Source: Prevotellaceae bacterium
GTDB taxonomy: Bacteria > Bacteroidota > Bacteroidia > Bacteroidales > Bacteroidaceae
Length of the DNA stretch: 6,652 nucleotides
Reading direction: 5' to 3'
NCBI GenBank assembly: GCA_030536165.1
Contig: JAUNQM010000147.1
Location: 1 to 6,652 of the forward strand
The notes below the pieces were generated by a model, which saw only the letters and a program-made list of their open reading frames with translations, had not been told where the DNA came from and searched no databases. Numbering within the stretch: the first letter of the stretch is position 1; each line of letters opens with the position of its first letter. Made by a program: the position numbers and the translations under genes. Shown here one piece after another: positions 1 through 6,652 of the stretch.

Positions 1-2
1 AA

Positions 3-51
3 ATCGAAAAATCGAAATCCCGAAAACCGCAAAAACGTAAAACCGCGAAAT
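3..51 (+). repeat. 8-base quasi-tandem leader repeat abutting the SusC-like start codon
   Basis: The sequence before the first gene splits into six 8-base units in register: atcgaaaa (3-10), atcgaaat (11-18), cccgaaaa (19-26), ccgcaaaa (27-34), acgtaaaa (35-42) and ccgcgaaa (43-50), then a single t and the ATG at 52. The leader is more than half A, has no AGGAGG-like Shine-Dalgarno site and no obvious hairpin. CCGC at 43-46 lies five bases before the ATG. A-rich, unstructured leaders are usual for translation starts in Bacteroidota, so it probably acts as the translation-initiation region, but the regular repeat is not explained by that. The array may extend upstream of the window. The periodicity is seen directly; its function is inferred. 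Confidence 0.7.
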
Positions 52-3000
52 ATGAAAAGAATATCCTTAATCCAAATACTAATTCCCCTTCTGCTGACAT
101 TGTCTGCTGGCACTTATGCTCAGACGATGATTAGCGGACATGTTACAGACAGCTTCGGACCAGTGATGGGGTGCTCCGTCGTCGAGATAGACGCTTCTAA
201 CCGTGTCGTAGGTGGTAGCACGACGAATATGGACGGTATGTTTGCATTCCGAGTTAAGGATACAAAGCACAAACTACGTGTCTCATTTATCGGTATGACT
301 ACTCAGACCCTTGCTATTGGCAATCGCACTGTATTCAATATCAAGATGAACGATTCTCAGACTACGATAAAAGAAACCGTAGTCACAGGAAAACGCCGTT
401 CGTCTGACGAATCATTCAGCATAGCCCAACGTGAAGTCTCGATGGCTGTATCAAGGCTTAATATGGAGGAAGTCGAAGGTATCTCTATAGCATCTGCTGA
501 TGAAGCCCTGCAAGGGCGTATTGCCGGACTTGATGTCGTCGGCGGTGGCACACCAGGAAAGGGGGCGCAGATGCGTATCCGTGGTACATCTACAATACTC
601 GGCAACTCAGAGCCACTGATTGTTGTCAATGATGTGCCTTTTGAAAGTTCCGAACTAAGCAGTTTTTCGTTTGACACTGCTACCGATGAGCAGTATGCCG
701 ATTTGCTTAATGTTAATGTTGACGACATTCAGGAGATTACAGTCCTCAAGGATGCTGCATCAACGGCTCTGTGGGGAAGCAAAGGTGCAAATGGTGTAAT
801 AATGATTAAGACTAAACGAGGGACAAAAAGTAAAACACGTGTTACATACAGCTATAAACTAACAGGCGCAACACAGCCTTCTGGTTATAAACTGCTCTCT
901 GGCGATGACTTCTCAATGATGATGAAGCAGGCATATTTCAATATGACCCAACTCACTGGTAACAGTTCCCATGCACAATACGACTACCCAGAGTTCCGTT
1001 ATGACCCTTCTTGGTCAGAATATGAGATGTATAACAACAATACGGACTGGGTGAGTGCCGTAACACAGAAGGGATGGACTCATGACCATTATGTGACAGT
1101 GAGAGGTGGAGGTGAGCGAGCTTCCTTCTATGTGTCAGGTGGATATTATACTAGGACTGGTACGCAAATAGGACAGGAATATAATCGTTTCAGCACGAGA
1201 GCCCAACTCGACTATAATATCTCAGACCGCATGATGATTCGTACAGAGTTCCAATATACATACGGCGATAACGATCAGAACTACGAAAACCTGCTCAACA
1301 TAGCATATAAAAAGATGCCTAACCTGAGTATCTATCGTCAGACCGCCGATGGTGAGGATACTGATGAATACTACAACATCCTTGCAACTTCATCGATGAG
1401 CAGCAGTCAGAAGGGACTGAAGAATCCTGTTGCAGTAGGACGGCTTGCACGTGACAACCGCACGTCGCACCGCGTACTTCCAACCATCCGCTTGCAATAC
1501 GATTTCTTTGATCCAGAGAAAATCTTCCTCAGGTACAATGGTTATGTAGCCCTCGACATGAACTCTGAGCACCGTGAACGTTTTTTGCCAGAAGAGTGTA
1601 CAAACAGCTATTGGGACAATACGCTGGTGAATTCAGCTTCCGACATAAACAGCGAGTCGCTTACAATCCTTACAGAGAACAAACTGACATGGCGAAGCCG
1701 ATTTGCCAACACAGACCATGACTTGCAGGTAATGGCTTCATGGAATACAAGTTCATCGACAAGTTCATCGCAAACTACGACTTCTTACGGACACCCTGGC
1801 TCAAACATCACCGATGCTTCATCGACAGCAACCCTGTCAGAACTTAAAAATAGCAACGGTGCATCTCGCAGCGTATCATTTATAGGCAGACTGCACTACG
1901 CATATAAGGGACGTTACATTGTTGATGGCAATATTCGCATGGACGGTAGCACAAAGTTTGGCGATGACAACCGTTACGGATGGTTCCCAGGAGTCGGAGC
2001 AAAATGGATAATCAGCGATGAACCGTGGTTCGATAAGATTCGCAACGTAGTTTCACTCTTTGCCGTGCGTCCAAGCTGGGGAATGGCAGGCCGACAGCCC
2101 GACAAGAATTATCTTTACTTCAATCGTATGGCTATTGACACATACGGCTATATGGGTACAACAGCTGTCTATCCGAGCAATATCCGTCTGACAAATCTGA
2201 AATGGGAAAAGGTTACATCGACCAATCTTGGTGCTGACCTTGAATTACTGAATGGCATGTTTACTTTTACATTCGACTATTATCATAAACGCACTACCGA
2301 CATGCTCTTCCCAGAACTCACCATTTCATCTACATCAGGTTTCTCGACCTTGAGCTATAAGAACGTCGGTATTATGGATAACGATGGTTGGGAACTAGCC
2401 ATCGGACTTAACAAGATTATTAAGAAAGGACGTTTCGACCTAAGCATGACAGCGAACTTTGCAAACAATAAGAACACGATAAAGGAAATGGATCAAGTTG
2501 TCCTAGACAAGTATAACAACACTACTACTCTCAACAACTCTTCATCCTATCCTACACGTCTTCAGGTAGGAAACTCTATTGGTAGCATCTATGGCTTCCG
2601 TTATAAGGGAGTGTATAGCTATAGCTATGAAAATTACGATAAAGCAGTGGCCGAAGGTAAAACATGTCCTGTAGCAACCGATGAAGAAGGCAACGTGATG
2701 ACTGACTACCGTGGCAATCCAAAGGCTTTGAAATACTATTACAACTCTACGAACTATCAGTTCCGCGGAGGCGATGCCATATATGAAGATGTGAACCACG
2801 ACGGAAGCATCGACCAATACGACATGGTGTATCTTGGCAACAGCAGTCCTAAGCTTACTGGTGGCTATGGTCTCACGCTGCGTTATGCAGAGTTCTCAGC
2901 CAATTTCTTCTTCAATTTCAGCTATGGAGGCAAGATTATGAATGATGCCCGACGCTCAATGGAGAACATGTATGAGGGATATAACCAGTGTAGAACCGTT

Positions 3001-3336
3001 GACTGGCGATGGAGGAAGGAAGGCGATGTTACCGATGTACCTCGTGCCGTGTATCAAGAAGCATACAACTCACTTCCAAGTGACCGTTATGTGGAAGATG
3101 GTTCATATCTGCGATTGAAATATATTACTCTTCGATATGCCCTGCCAAGAAAAGTCGTCAAGACTTTTGGTGTTGCGTCGCTCAATGCCTACCTTACAAT
3201 CAACAACCTCTTCTGTCTGACGAAATATTCTGGTGTTGACCCAGAAATGTCAATCGGTAGTTTTGGTCTCATTACCGACAAGTCATCAACACCTCGTTCA
3301 AAAGACTGGATGTTAGGCTTGTCACTGACATTCTAA
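52..3336 (+). CDS. SusC/RagA-family TonB-dependent outer-membrane receptor, complete
   Basis: Outer-membrane beta-barrel transporter that imports a bound ligand (in this family usually an oligosaccharide or peptide) using TonB-ExbBD energy, paired with a SusD-like lid. At 1094 aa it is a normal length for the family. Residues 1-23 are a signal peptide with a likely cut after TYA. Residues 26-99 form a carboxypeptidase-D-regulatory-like beta-sandwich. KETVVTGKR (107-115) is the TonB-box-like segment. The plug covers about 135-257, with LQGRIAGLDV (153-162), RIRGTS (175-180) and VLKDAASTALWGSKGANGV (231-249). The barrel fills the rest and includes an EF-hand-like loop (D913, N915, D917, D921, D924) and the typical GVDPE motif (1061-1065), ending in the terminal Phe expected for barrel assembly. 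There is no N-terminal STN domain, so it is unlikely to signal directly to an anti-sigma factor. The plug has VVNDVPF (191-197) where many relatives have VIDGVP. The start is fixed by the signal peptide and the repeat leader. Substrate unknown; family assignment is firm. Confidence 0.96.
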   Translation: MKRISLIQILIPLLLTLSAGTYAQTMISGHVTDSFGPVMGCSVVEIDASNRVVGGSTTNMDGMFAFRVKDTKHKLRVSFIGMTTQTLAIGNRTVFNIKMNDSQTTIKETVVTGKRRSSDESFSIAQREVSMAVSRLNMEEVEGISIASADEALQGRIAGLDVVGGGTPGKGAQMRIRGTSTILGNSEPLIVVNDVPFESSELSSFSFDTATDEQYADLLNVNVDDIQEITVLKDAASTALWGSKGANGVIMIKTKRGTKSKTRVTYSYKLTGATQPSGYKLLSGDDFSMMMKQAYFNMTQLTGNSSHAQYDYPEFRYDPSWSEYEMYNNNTDWVSAVTQKGWTHDHYVTVRGGGERASFYVSGGYYTRTGTQIGQEYNRFSTRAQLDYNISDRMMIRTEFQYTYGDNDQNYENLLNIAYKKMPNLSIYRQTADGEDTDEYYNILATSSMSSSQKGLKNPVAVGRLARDNRTSHRVLPTIRLQYDFFDPEKIFLRYNGYVALDMNSEHRERFLPEECTNSYWDNTLVNSASDINSESLTILTENKLTWRSRFANTDHDLQVMASWNTSSSTSSSQTTTSYGHPGSNITDASSTATLSELKNSNGASRSVSFIGRLHYAYKGRYIVDGNIRMDGSTKFGDDNRYGWFPGVGAKWIISDEPWFDKIRNVVSLFAVRPSWGMAGRQPDKNYLYFNRMAIDTYGYMGTTAVYPSNIRLTNLKWEKVTSTNLGADLELLNGMFTFTFDYYHKRTTDMLFPELTISSTSGFSTLSYKNVGIMDNDGWELAIGLNKIIKKGRFDLSMTANFANNKNTIKEMDQVVLDKYNNTTTLNNSSSYPTRLQVGNSIGSIYGFRYKGVYSYSYENYDKAVAEGKTCPVATDEEGNVMTDYRGNPKALKYYYNSTNYQFRGGDAIYEDVNHDGSIDQYDMVYLGNSSPKLTGGYGLTLRYAEFSANFFFNFSYGGKIMNDARRSMENMYEGYNQCRTVDWRWRKEGDVTDVPRAVYQEAYNSLPSDRYVEDGSYLRLKYITLRYALPRKVVKTFGVASLNAYLTINNLFCLTKYSGVDPEMSIGSFGLITDKSSTPRSKDWMLGLSLTF

Positions 3337-3339
3337 AAA

Positions 3340-3364
3340 CCGTAAAACCGTAAAACCGCGAAAT
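3340..3364 (+). repeat. 8-base tandem repeat filling the susC-susD-like spacer
   Basis: Nearly the entire 28-base gap between the receptor stop codon and the next start is a tandem array: ccgtaaaa (3340-3347), ccgtaaaa (3348-3355) and ccgcgaaa (3356-3363), followed by t and the ATG at 3365. The first two units are identical. The last 13 bases of leader plus ATGAAA (3352-3370) match 39-57, before the first gene, base for base. CCGC at 3356-3359 is again five bases from the ATG. Half of the spacer is A, and there is no Shine-Dalgarno site, terminator or room for a separate promoter, so the two genes should be co-transcribed. A role in setting translation of the SusD-like protein is inference. 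Confidence 0.75.
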
Positions 3365-4909
3365 ATGAAATACTTATCTCTTATATTACTTTGTTTATGT
3401 CTGTCATCATGCTCTAAATGGCTGACGCTAACACCTGACGATGAAATTGTCAGTGATGAATACTGGACAGACCGCGAGGACGTGGAGATGGCTGTGGCTA
3501 GTGCATACCGTTATATGATTGAAACAGATGTGCTTCAGAGAATGGTCTATTTCGGCGAGATGCGCTCCGACAACCTACAATCGTCATCGCCTAATGGGAA
3601 TGAACGTGCTGTCCTAGATGAGGGTAATATACTTTCCGACAATTCTATTTGCAATTGGCGGAGCTTCTATAAGGTTATCAACATCTGTAACACAGTCATC
3701 GAAAATGCTCCGATAGCGAAAAAATCAGATTCCAACTACTATGAAGCAGAGTTACAGCATCACCTCGGTGAAGCTATCTTCTTGCGGGCTCTGTGTTATT
3801 TCTACCTGATTCGTGCATACGGTGATGTGCCGTATGTCACTAAGGCGTCAGCAAGCGATGCTACAGACTACAACCATCCAGCATCAGGACAAGATTCTAT
3901 AATGAAAGTTCTTATTGACGATGTTATACTAGCAAAAGATTATGCAATTGCCAGTTACTCAGATAAAGCACTGAATTGTGGACGCGTGACAAAAAATGCG
4001 TGCCGTGCGCTTCTTGCCGACTTATATCTGACTGCGGAGAACTATACCGCTTGTATCAACGAATGTAATGAGATACTCTCAAACTATAACACTCTACCAG
4101 GCTCTGTACAGAAAGAATGGATGCTGCTGCCTCGTAAATCTTTCTTCTCGTCTGTTTTCTATTCTGGAAATTCCGATGAAAGTATCTTCGAGTTTAATCT
4201 TAACTCGGATAACTCTGCCAATTGTTCAGTGTTCACACAACTTTATGGAAATGCCACATCTAATCCACATTTGAAGCCAACGACCAACGTCATCACAATT
4301 TTTGACGATGCCGATGCTCGCGGTATGCAGTATATCAACAATACGAATAGTCGCGTGTTCAAATACGTCGGTCAGATTGCTCCTATTGCAGAGACCAAAG
4401 CCGACATAGCTAGCTCAACGTACACATACCGTGCTACGAATAGTGCTTCAAACTGGATTATTTACCGCCTTGCCGATGTCTATCTCATGAAAGCCGAAGC
4501 ACTAGCTGTTTCGGGTACAAAGGCTGAGGATTTCGACGAAGTGGTTCGTCTGTGCAATATGACATACATACGCTCGCATCCAGAAGGCGTGGATTCTCTC
4601 AGCCATGCCCAATACACAGACAATGCCACAGCCGAACAACTTGTTATGCTCGAACGTCGTCGTGAGTTTGCTTTTGAGGGCAAGCGATGGTTCGACCTAT
4701 TGAGAAAGGTACACCGAAACGGTGGTCCAACCGATGATGTAATCTCAGATTTAGTAAATAATAAATACAATGGAACCATGCCTGACGGCATTTCCAGCAA
4801 ACTGACAAGTATGGGGTACTGGTACTGGCCTATCTACATTGACGAAATCAAGGTAAACAAGCAACTCCATCAGAACTCATACTATGCACAGCAAGAAAGT
4901 AGTTATTAA
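3365..4909 (+). CDS. SusD/RagB-family surface lipoprotein, complete
   Basis: Outer-membrane lipoprotein that binds substrate at the cell surface and closes as a lid over the SusC-like barrel encoded just upstream. At 514 aa it has normal family length. A short signal peptide ends in the lipobox LSSC, with Cys16 as the lipidated residue. Typical SusD segments follow in order: the N-terminal region PDDEIVSDEYWTD (24-36); the helical TPR-like motif FLRALCYFYLIRAYGDVPYV (139-158); YRLADVYLMKAEAL (367-380); LERRREFAFEGKRWFDLLR (429-447), the most recognisable SusD signature; and a C-terminal WPIYIDEIKVNKQLHQNSYY (488-507), matching the usual ending of the family. The 28-base gap and shared leader repeat indicate an operon with the receptor. 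Ligand-contacting residues in SusD proteins are not conserved between substrates, so specificity cannot be read from the sequence. The start gives an intact signal peptide, and no better upstream start exists in the short spacer. Confidence 0.96.
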   Translation: MKYLSLILLCLCLSSCSKWLTLTPDDEIVSDEYWTDREDVEMAVASAYRYMIETDVLQRMVYFGEMRSDNLQSSSPNGNERAVLDEGNILSDNSICNWRSFYKVINICNTVIENAPIAKKSDSNYYEAELQHHLGEAIFLRALCYFYLIRAYGDVPYVTKASASDATDYNHPASGQDSIMKVLIDDVILAKDYAIASYSDKALNCGRVTKNACRALLADLYLTAENYTACINECNEILSNYNTLPGSVQKEWMLLPRKSFFSSVFYSGNSDESIFEFNLNSDNSANCSVFTQLYGNATSNPHLKPTTNVITIFDDADARGMQYINNTNSRVFKYVGQIAPIAETKADIASSTYTYRATNSASNWIIYRLADVYLMKAEALAVSGTKAEDFDEVVRLCNMTYIRSHPEGVDSLSHAQYTDNATAEQLVMLERRREFAFEGKRWFDLLRKVHRNGGPTDDVISDLVNNKYNGTMPDGISSKLTSMGYWYWPIYIDEIKVNKQLHQNSYYAQQESSY

Positions 4910-4930
4910 TTCATTTGGTCACCTTGAATT

Positions 4931-4985
4931 ATCGATTTATCGATTCATCGAAACCTGAAACCGTGTAACCGCAAAACCGCAAATA
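4931..4985 (+). repeat. 8-base quasi-tandem leader repeat before the FAS1 lipoprotein gene
   Basis: The last 55 bases of the 76-base gap keep an 8-base period: atcgattt (4931-4938), atcgattc (4939-4946), atcgaaac (4947-4954), ctgaaacc (4955-4962), gtgtaacc (4963-4970), gcaaaacc (4971-4978) and then gcaaata up to the ATG at 4986. As in the leader at 3-51, atcga-type units come first and grade into aaaccgc-type units. CCGC at 4977-4980 is five bases before the ATG. The remaining 21 bases after the SusD stop (4910-4930) show no hairpin terminator or good promoter. The units are more diverged than in the other two leaders, so confidence in a shared origin is moderate to good. Confidence 0.65.
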
Positions 4986-6652
4986 ATGAAAAGAATAGGA
5001 TATATACTTTTATTTACGCTCTGTATTGGTTTGTTTTCATGCCAGGAATCGGAGTGGGACAGCTATTACAAAGAGCAAGGCAATGGTGTGACTCTGCTTG
5101 AACAGATCAACCAAAACCCTCAACTGAGCAAGTTCTCTGCCGCTATTCATCGTAACGGACTCGATGAATTGCTCGCATCTTCACAGACTCTGACAGTCTT
5201 TGCCCCCGACGATAACGCAATGGGAGGATATGTTGAGGGGGATGAAGAAAAAAGCAAGTTTGTGATGAATCACATCTGCCGCTACGTCTATTCGCAAGGC
5301 GACATAGAGAAACTCCCAGAGGAAAACCGTCCACTGCGAATGAAAATGCTCAACGGCAAATACCAAAACCTCGAAAGCAACTCTGGCAAATTGCAGTTTG
5401 CTGGCATCGCATCTGTGATGAACACGCAAAACGTGAAGAATGGTGTACTCAACATCATAGACACGCGTGTTCCTTTCTTTAATAATATTTATGAAGAGAT
5501 AAAGCAGAAAAATGCTACAGACTCTATAGCAAACTACTTGCAAAAGATGGACGAATATACGTTCCAGCCACAAAAAAGCACCGTGATAGGTACAAACGAC
5601 GTAGGCGAGACGGTCTATGACTCAGTGTTCTATTTCCAGAATAAATGGATGAATGCCTTCGGTGACATTCACCTTGAAGACAGTGTCTATTCGATGATAG
5701 TGCCTTCAAACAAGGCTTGGACAAATCACTATAACAAAGTCAAGCCTTATTTCCGTACCTTTGGAGAGGGCTCGACAACGATTTCTGGAATACAGGTGAA
5801 AGGCACATTCAACATCGCTGATGAGACAAGCGACTCGCTCTGCGATGCACACACAAAGGAGACTATAACCCATGACCTGGTGTTCCGTCATCAACAAAAC
5901 GTGGATTCACCAGCGGGAGACTCACTAGTGTCGTCTAGCGGTAACATCTTCTACAACCCACGTCAGCTCTTTGCTGGTACAGAGGAACGTGGAGTAAGCA
6001 ACGGAAGGTTCTTCTTCACCGACAGCCTGAACCACTCACCACAGGAAAGCTGGCACAAAGAAATACGTGTCGAAGCTGAAAACTCACAGAACTACGCACA
6101 GCAGTATTGCAGTTCAACCTATTCCAGCTCCGTGCTCAATTATCCACAGTTTGCAGGCAAGATTTCGGAAAACAGTTTCCTGATAGCCAACCCGTCGGCT
6201 CTTTCATTCCAGAAAAACACAGTCCGATTCCAGATACCAAACACACTGGCAGGTGCATACAATATCTATATCGTCACAGTGCCAGCGTCAGCTGTAGATA
6301 CTACACTTATTGCGAAGCCAGAGGAATTGCGAAGCACAAAAGTTCAGTTCTATCTAACCTACGTTCATGAAGATGGGAAACTTTCGCGTGATGCAGTTAT
6401 TTCCACACCTTCCGACTACAATGGAACGCAGACTCCGACCCCGATTGATTCCTCAAAACCTGCATTTATCACAGATGCTGTCAATGTTAACAAGATGTTG
6501 GTGGCAAAGAATTTTAAGTTCCCATACGCAAACTTCACGTCGTCACCATTCAACACTGCCGACTTCCAAGACATTGTCGCAGCATATCTGCAGGTGGAAT
6601 GTAACGTGACGAGCGCTGCCGACCTAAATAAGTATGAGAAAGTGATGCGCAT
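4986..6652 (+). CDS. Fasciclin (FAS1) domain surface lipoprotein, 3' end outside the window
   Basis: Reading from ATG at 4986, the frame stays open for 555 codons plus two bases to the window edge, so the C-terminus is missing. Residues 1-19 are a lipoprotein signal ending in LFSC (Cys19), followed by the acidic stretch QESEWD; acidic residues close to the cysteine fit known Bacteroidota surface-export signals. A first FAS1 domain spans about 35-164, with the H1-type motif TVFAPDDNAM (70-79), a central NHICRYVYS (95-103) and the H2-type GVLNIIDT (153-160). A second, divergent FAS1 domain spans about 165-348, with YSMIVPSNKAW (235-245), ITHDLVFRH (294-302) and SNGRFFFTDSL (338-348). Residues 355-555 are a probable beta-rich region including LAGAYNIYIVTVP (421-433), which I cannot assign to a named family. 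FAS1 domains commonly mediate adhesion or binding. Such lipoproteins are known beside SusC/SusD pairs, so an accessory ligand-binding role is likely but inferred. No catalytic motif is seen. Confidence 0.9.
   Translation, partial: MKRIGYILLFTLCIGLFSCQESEWDSYYKEQGNGVTLLEQINQNPQLSKFSAAIHRNGLDELLASSQTLTVFAPDDNAMGGYVEGDEEKSKFVMNHICRYVYSQGDIEKLPEENRPLRMKMLNGKYQNLESNSGKLQFAGIASVMNTQNVKNGVLNIIDTRVPFFNNIYEEIKQKNATDSIANYLQKMDEYTFQPQKSTVIGTNDVGETVYDSVFYFQNKWMNAFGDIHLEDSVYSMIVPSNKAWTNHYNKVKPYFRTFGEGSTTISGIQVKGTFNIADETSDSLCDAHTKETITHDLVFRHQQNVDSPAGDSLVSSSGNIFYNPRQLFAGTEERGVSNGRFFFTDSLNHSPQESWHKEIRVEAENSQNYAQQYCSSTYSSSVLNYPQFAGKISENSFLIANPSALSFQKNTVRFQIPNTLAGAYNIYIVTVPASAVDTTLIAKPEELRSTKVQFYLTYVHEDGKLSRDAVISTPSDYNGTQTPTPIDSSKPAFITDAVNVNKMLVAKNFKFPYANFTSSPFNTADFQDIVAAYLQVECNVTSAADLNKYEKVMR

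Noticed and set aside
357..728. 123-codon open frame on the minus strand inside the SusC-like gene
   Set aside because: It lies wholly opposite conserved plug-domain coding sequence, is Ser/Thr/Pro-rich as expected for an antisense shadow, and has no recognisable domain.
4480..4800. 106-codon open frame on the minus strand inside the SusD-like gene
   Set aside because: It is antisense to the strongly conserved SusD C-terminal signature, so its openness follows from the codon use of the real gene.
4910..4917. TTCATTTG just after the SusD-like stop as a Bacteroidota -7 promoter element (TAnnTTTG)
   Set aside because: It differs at the second position, and no TTG-type -33 element is visible at the right distance in the preceding coding sequence.
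4931..4950. Two ATCGAT-like palindromes as a possible operator or hairpin terminator
   Set aside because: The palindromes are only six bases long, have no T-tract, and fall in the 8-base repeat register, which explains them more simply.
5181..5573. 130-codon minus-strand open frame with a hydrophobic-looking stretch
   Set aside because: It overlaps the first FAS1 domain, which is clearly coding on the + strand; the hydrophobic stretch is the reverse complement of Lys-, Asn- and Glu-rich codons.
6107..6609. Two adjacent + strand open frames (6107-6370 and 6367-6609) that overlap by four bases like a translationally coupled pair
   Set aside because: Both are out of frame with the long FAS1 lipoprotein frame that runs through the region, have no domain or leader repeat, and have compositions typical of frame-shifted reading.

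Overview
The window looks like part of a Bacteroidota (Bacteroidales) chromosome. The evidence is a SusC-like TonB-dependent receptor followed directly by a SusD-like lipoprotein, Bacteroidota-type lipoboxes with little positive charge after the cysteine, and start codons without any Shine-Dalgarno sequence but with A-rich leaders. A Prevotella-like gut or rumen bacterium is my best guess, from sequence style only; the genus is not proven.

Layout, all on the + strand. 1-51: A-rich leader made of 8-base quasi-repeats. 52-3336: complete SusC/RagA-family outer-membrane receptor (1094 aa). 3337-3364: 28-base spacer of the same 8-base repeats. 3365-4909: complete SusD/RagB-family surface lipoprotein (514 aa). 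4910-4985: 76-base spacer whose last 55 bases again have an 8-base period. 4986 to the window end: a third lipoprotein, open at the edge (555 codons plus two bases seen), with one clear and one divergent fasciclin (FAS1) domain and a C-terminal region I cannot assign. Together the genes cover nearly the whole window. No stretch over 300 bases lacks a gene, and I see no tRNA, rRNA, CRISPR array, insertion sequence or convincing terminator.

How they fit together (family knowledge plus inference): SusC forms a 22-strand beta-barrel in the outer membrane and imports ligand using TonB energy. SusD sits on its outer face as a hinged lid that binds substrate. The FAS1 lipoprotein is probably an additional surface-exposed accessory protein of the same system, for ligand capture or adhesion. 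No glycoside hydrolase, protease, sigma/anti-sigma pair or hybrid two-component regulator is in view, so the substrate cannot be named. Short gaps, one strand and no visible terminator suggest one transcription unit that probably began upstream of the window and continues past its end.

The most unusual feature is not a protein. All three genes are preceded by a degenerate 8-base tandem repeat abutting the start codon, and in all three the tetramer CCGC lies exactly five bases before the ATG, where a Shine-Dalgarno element would be expected.
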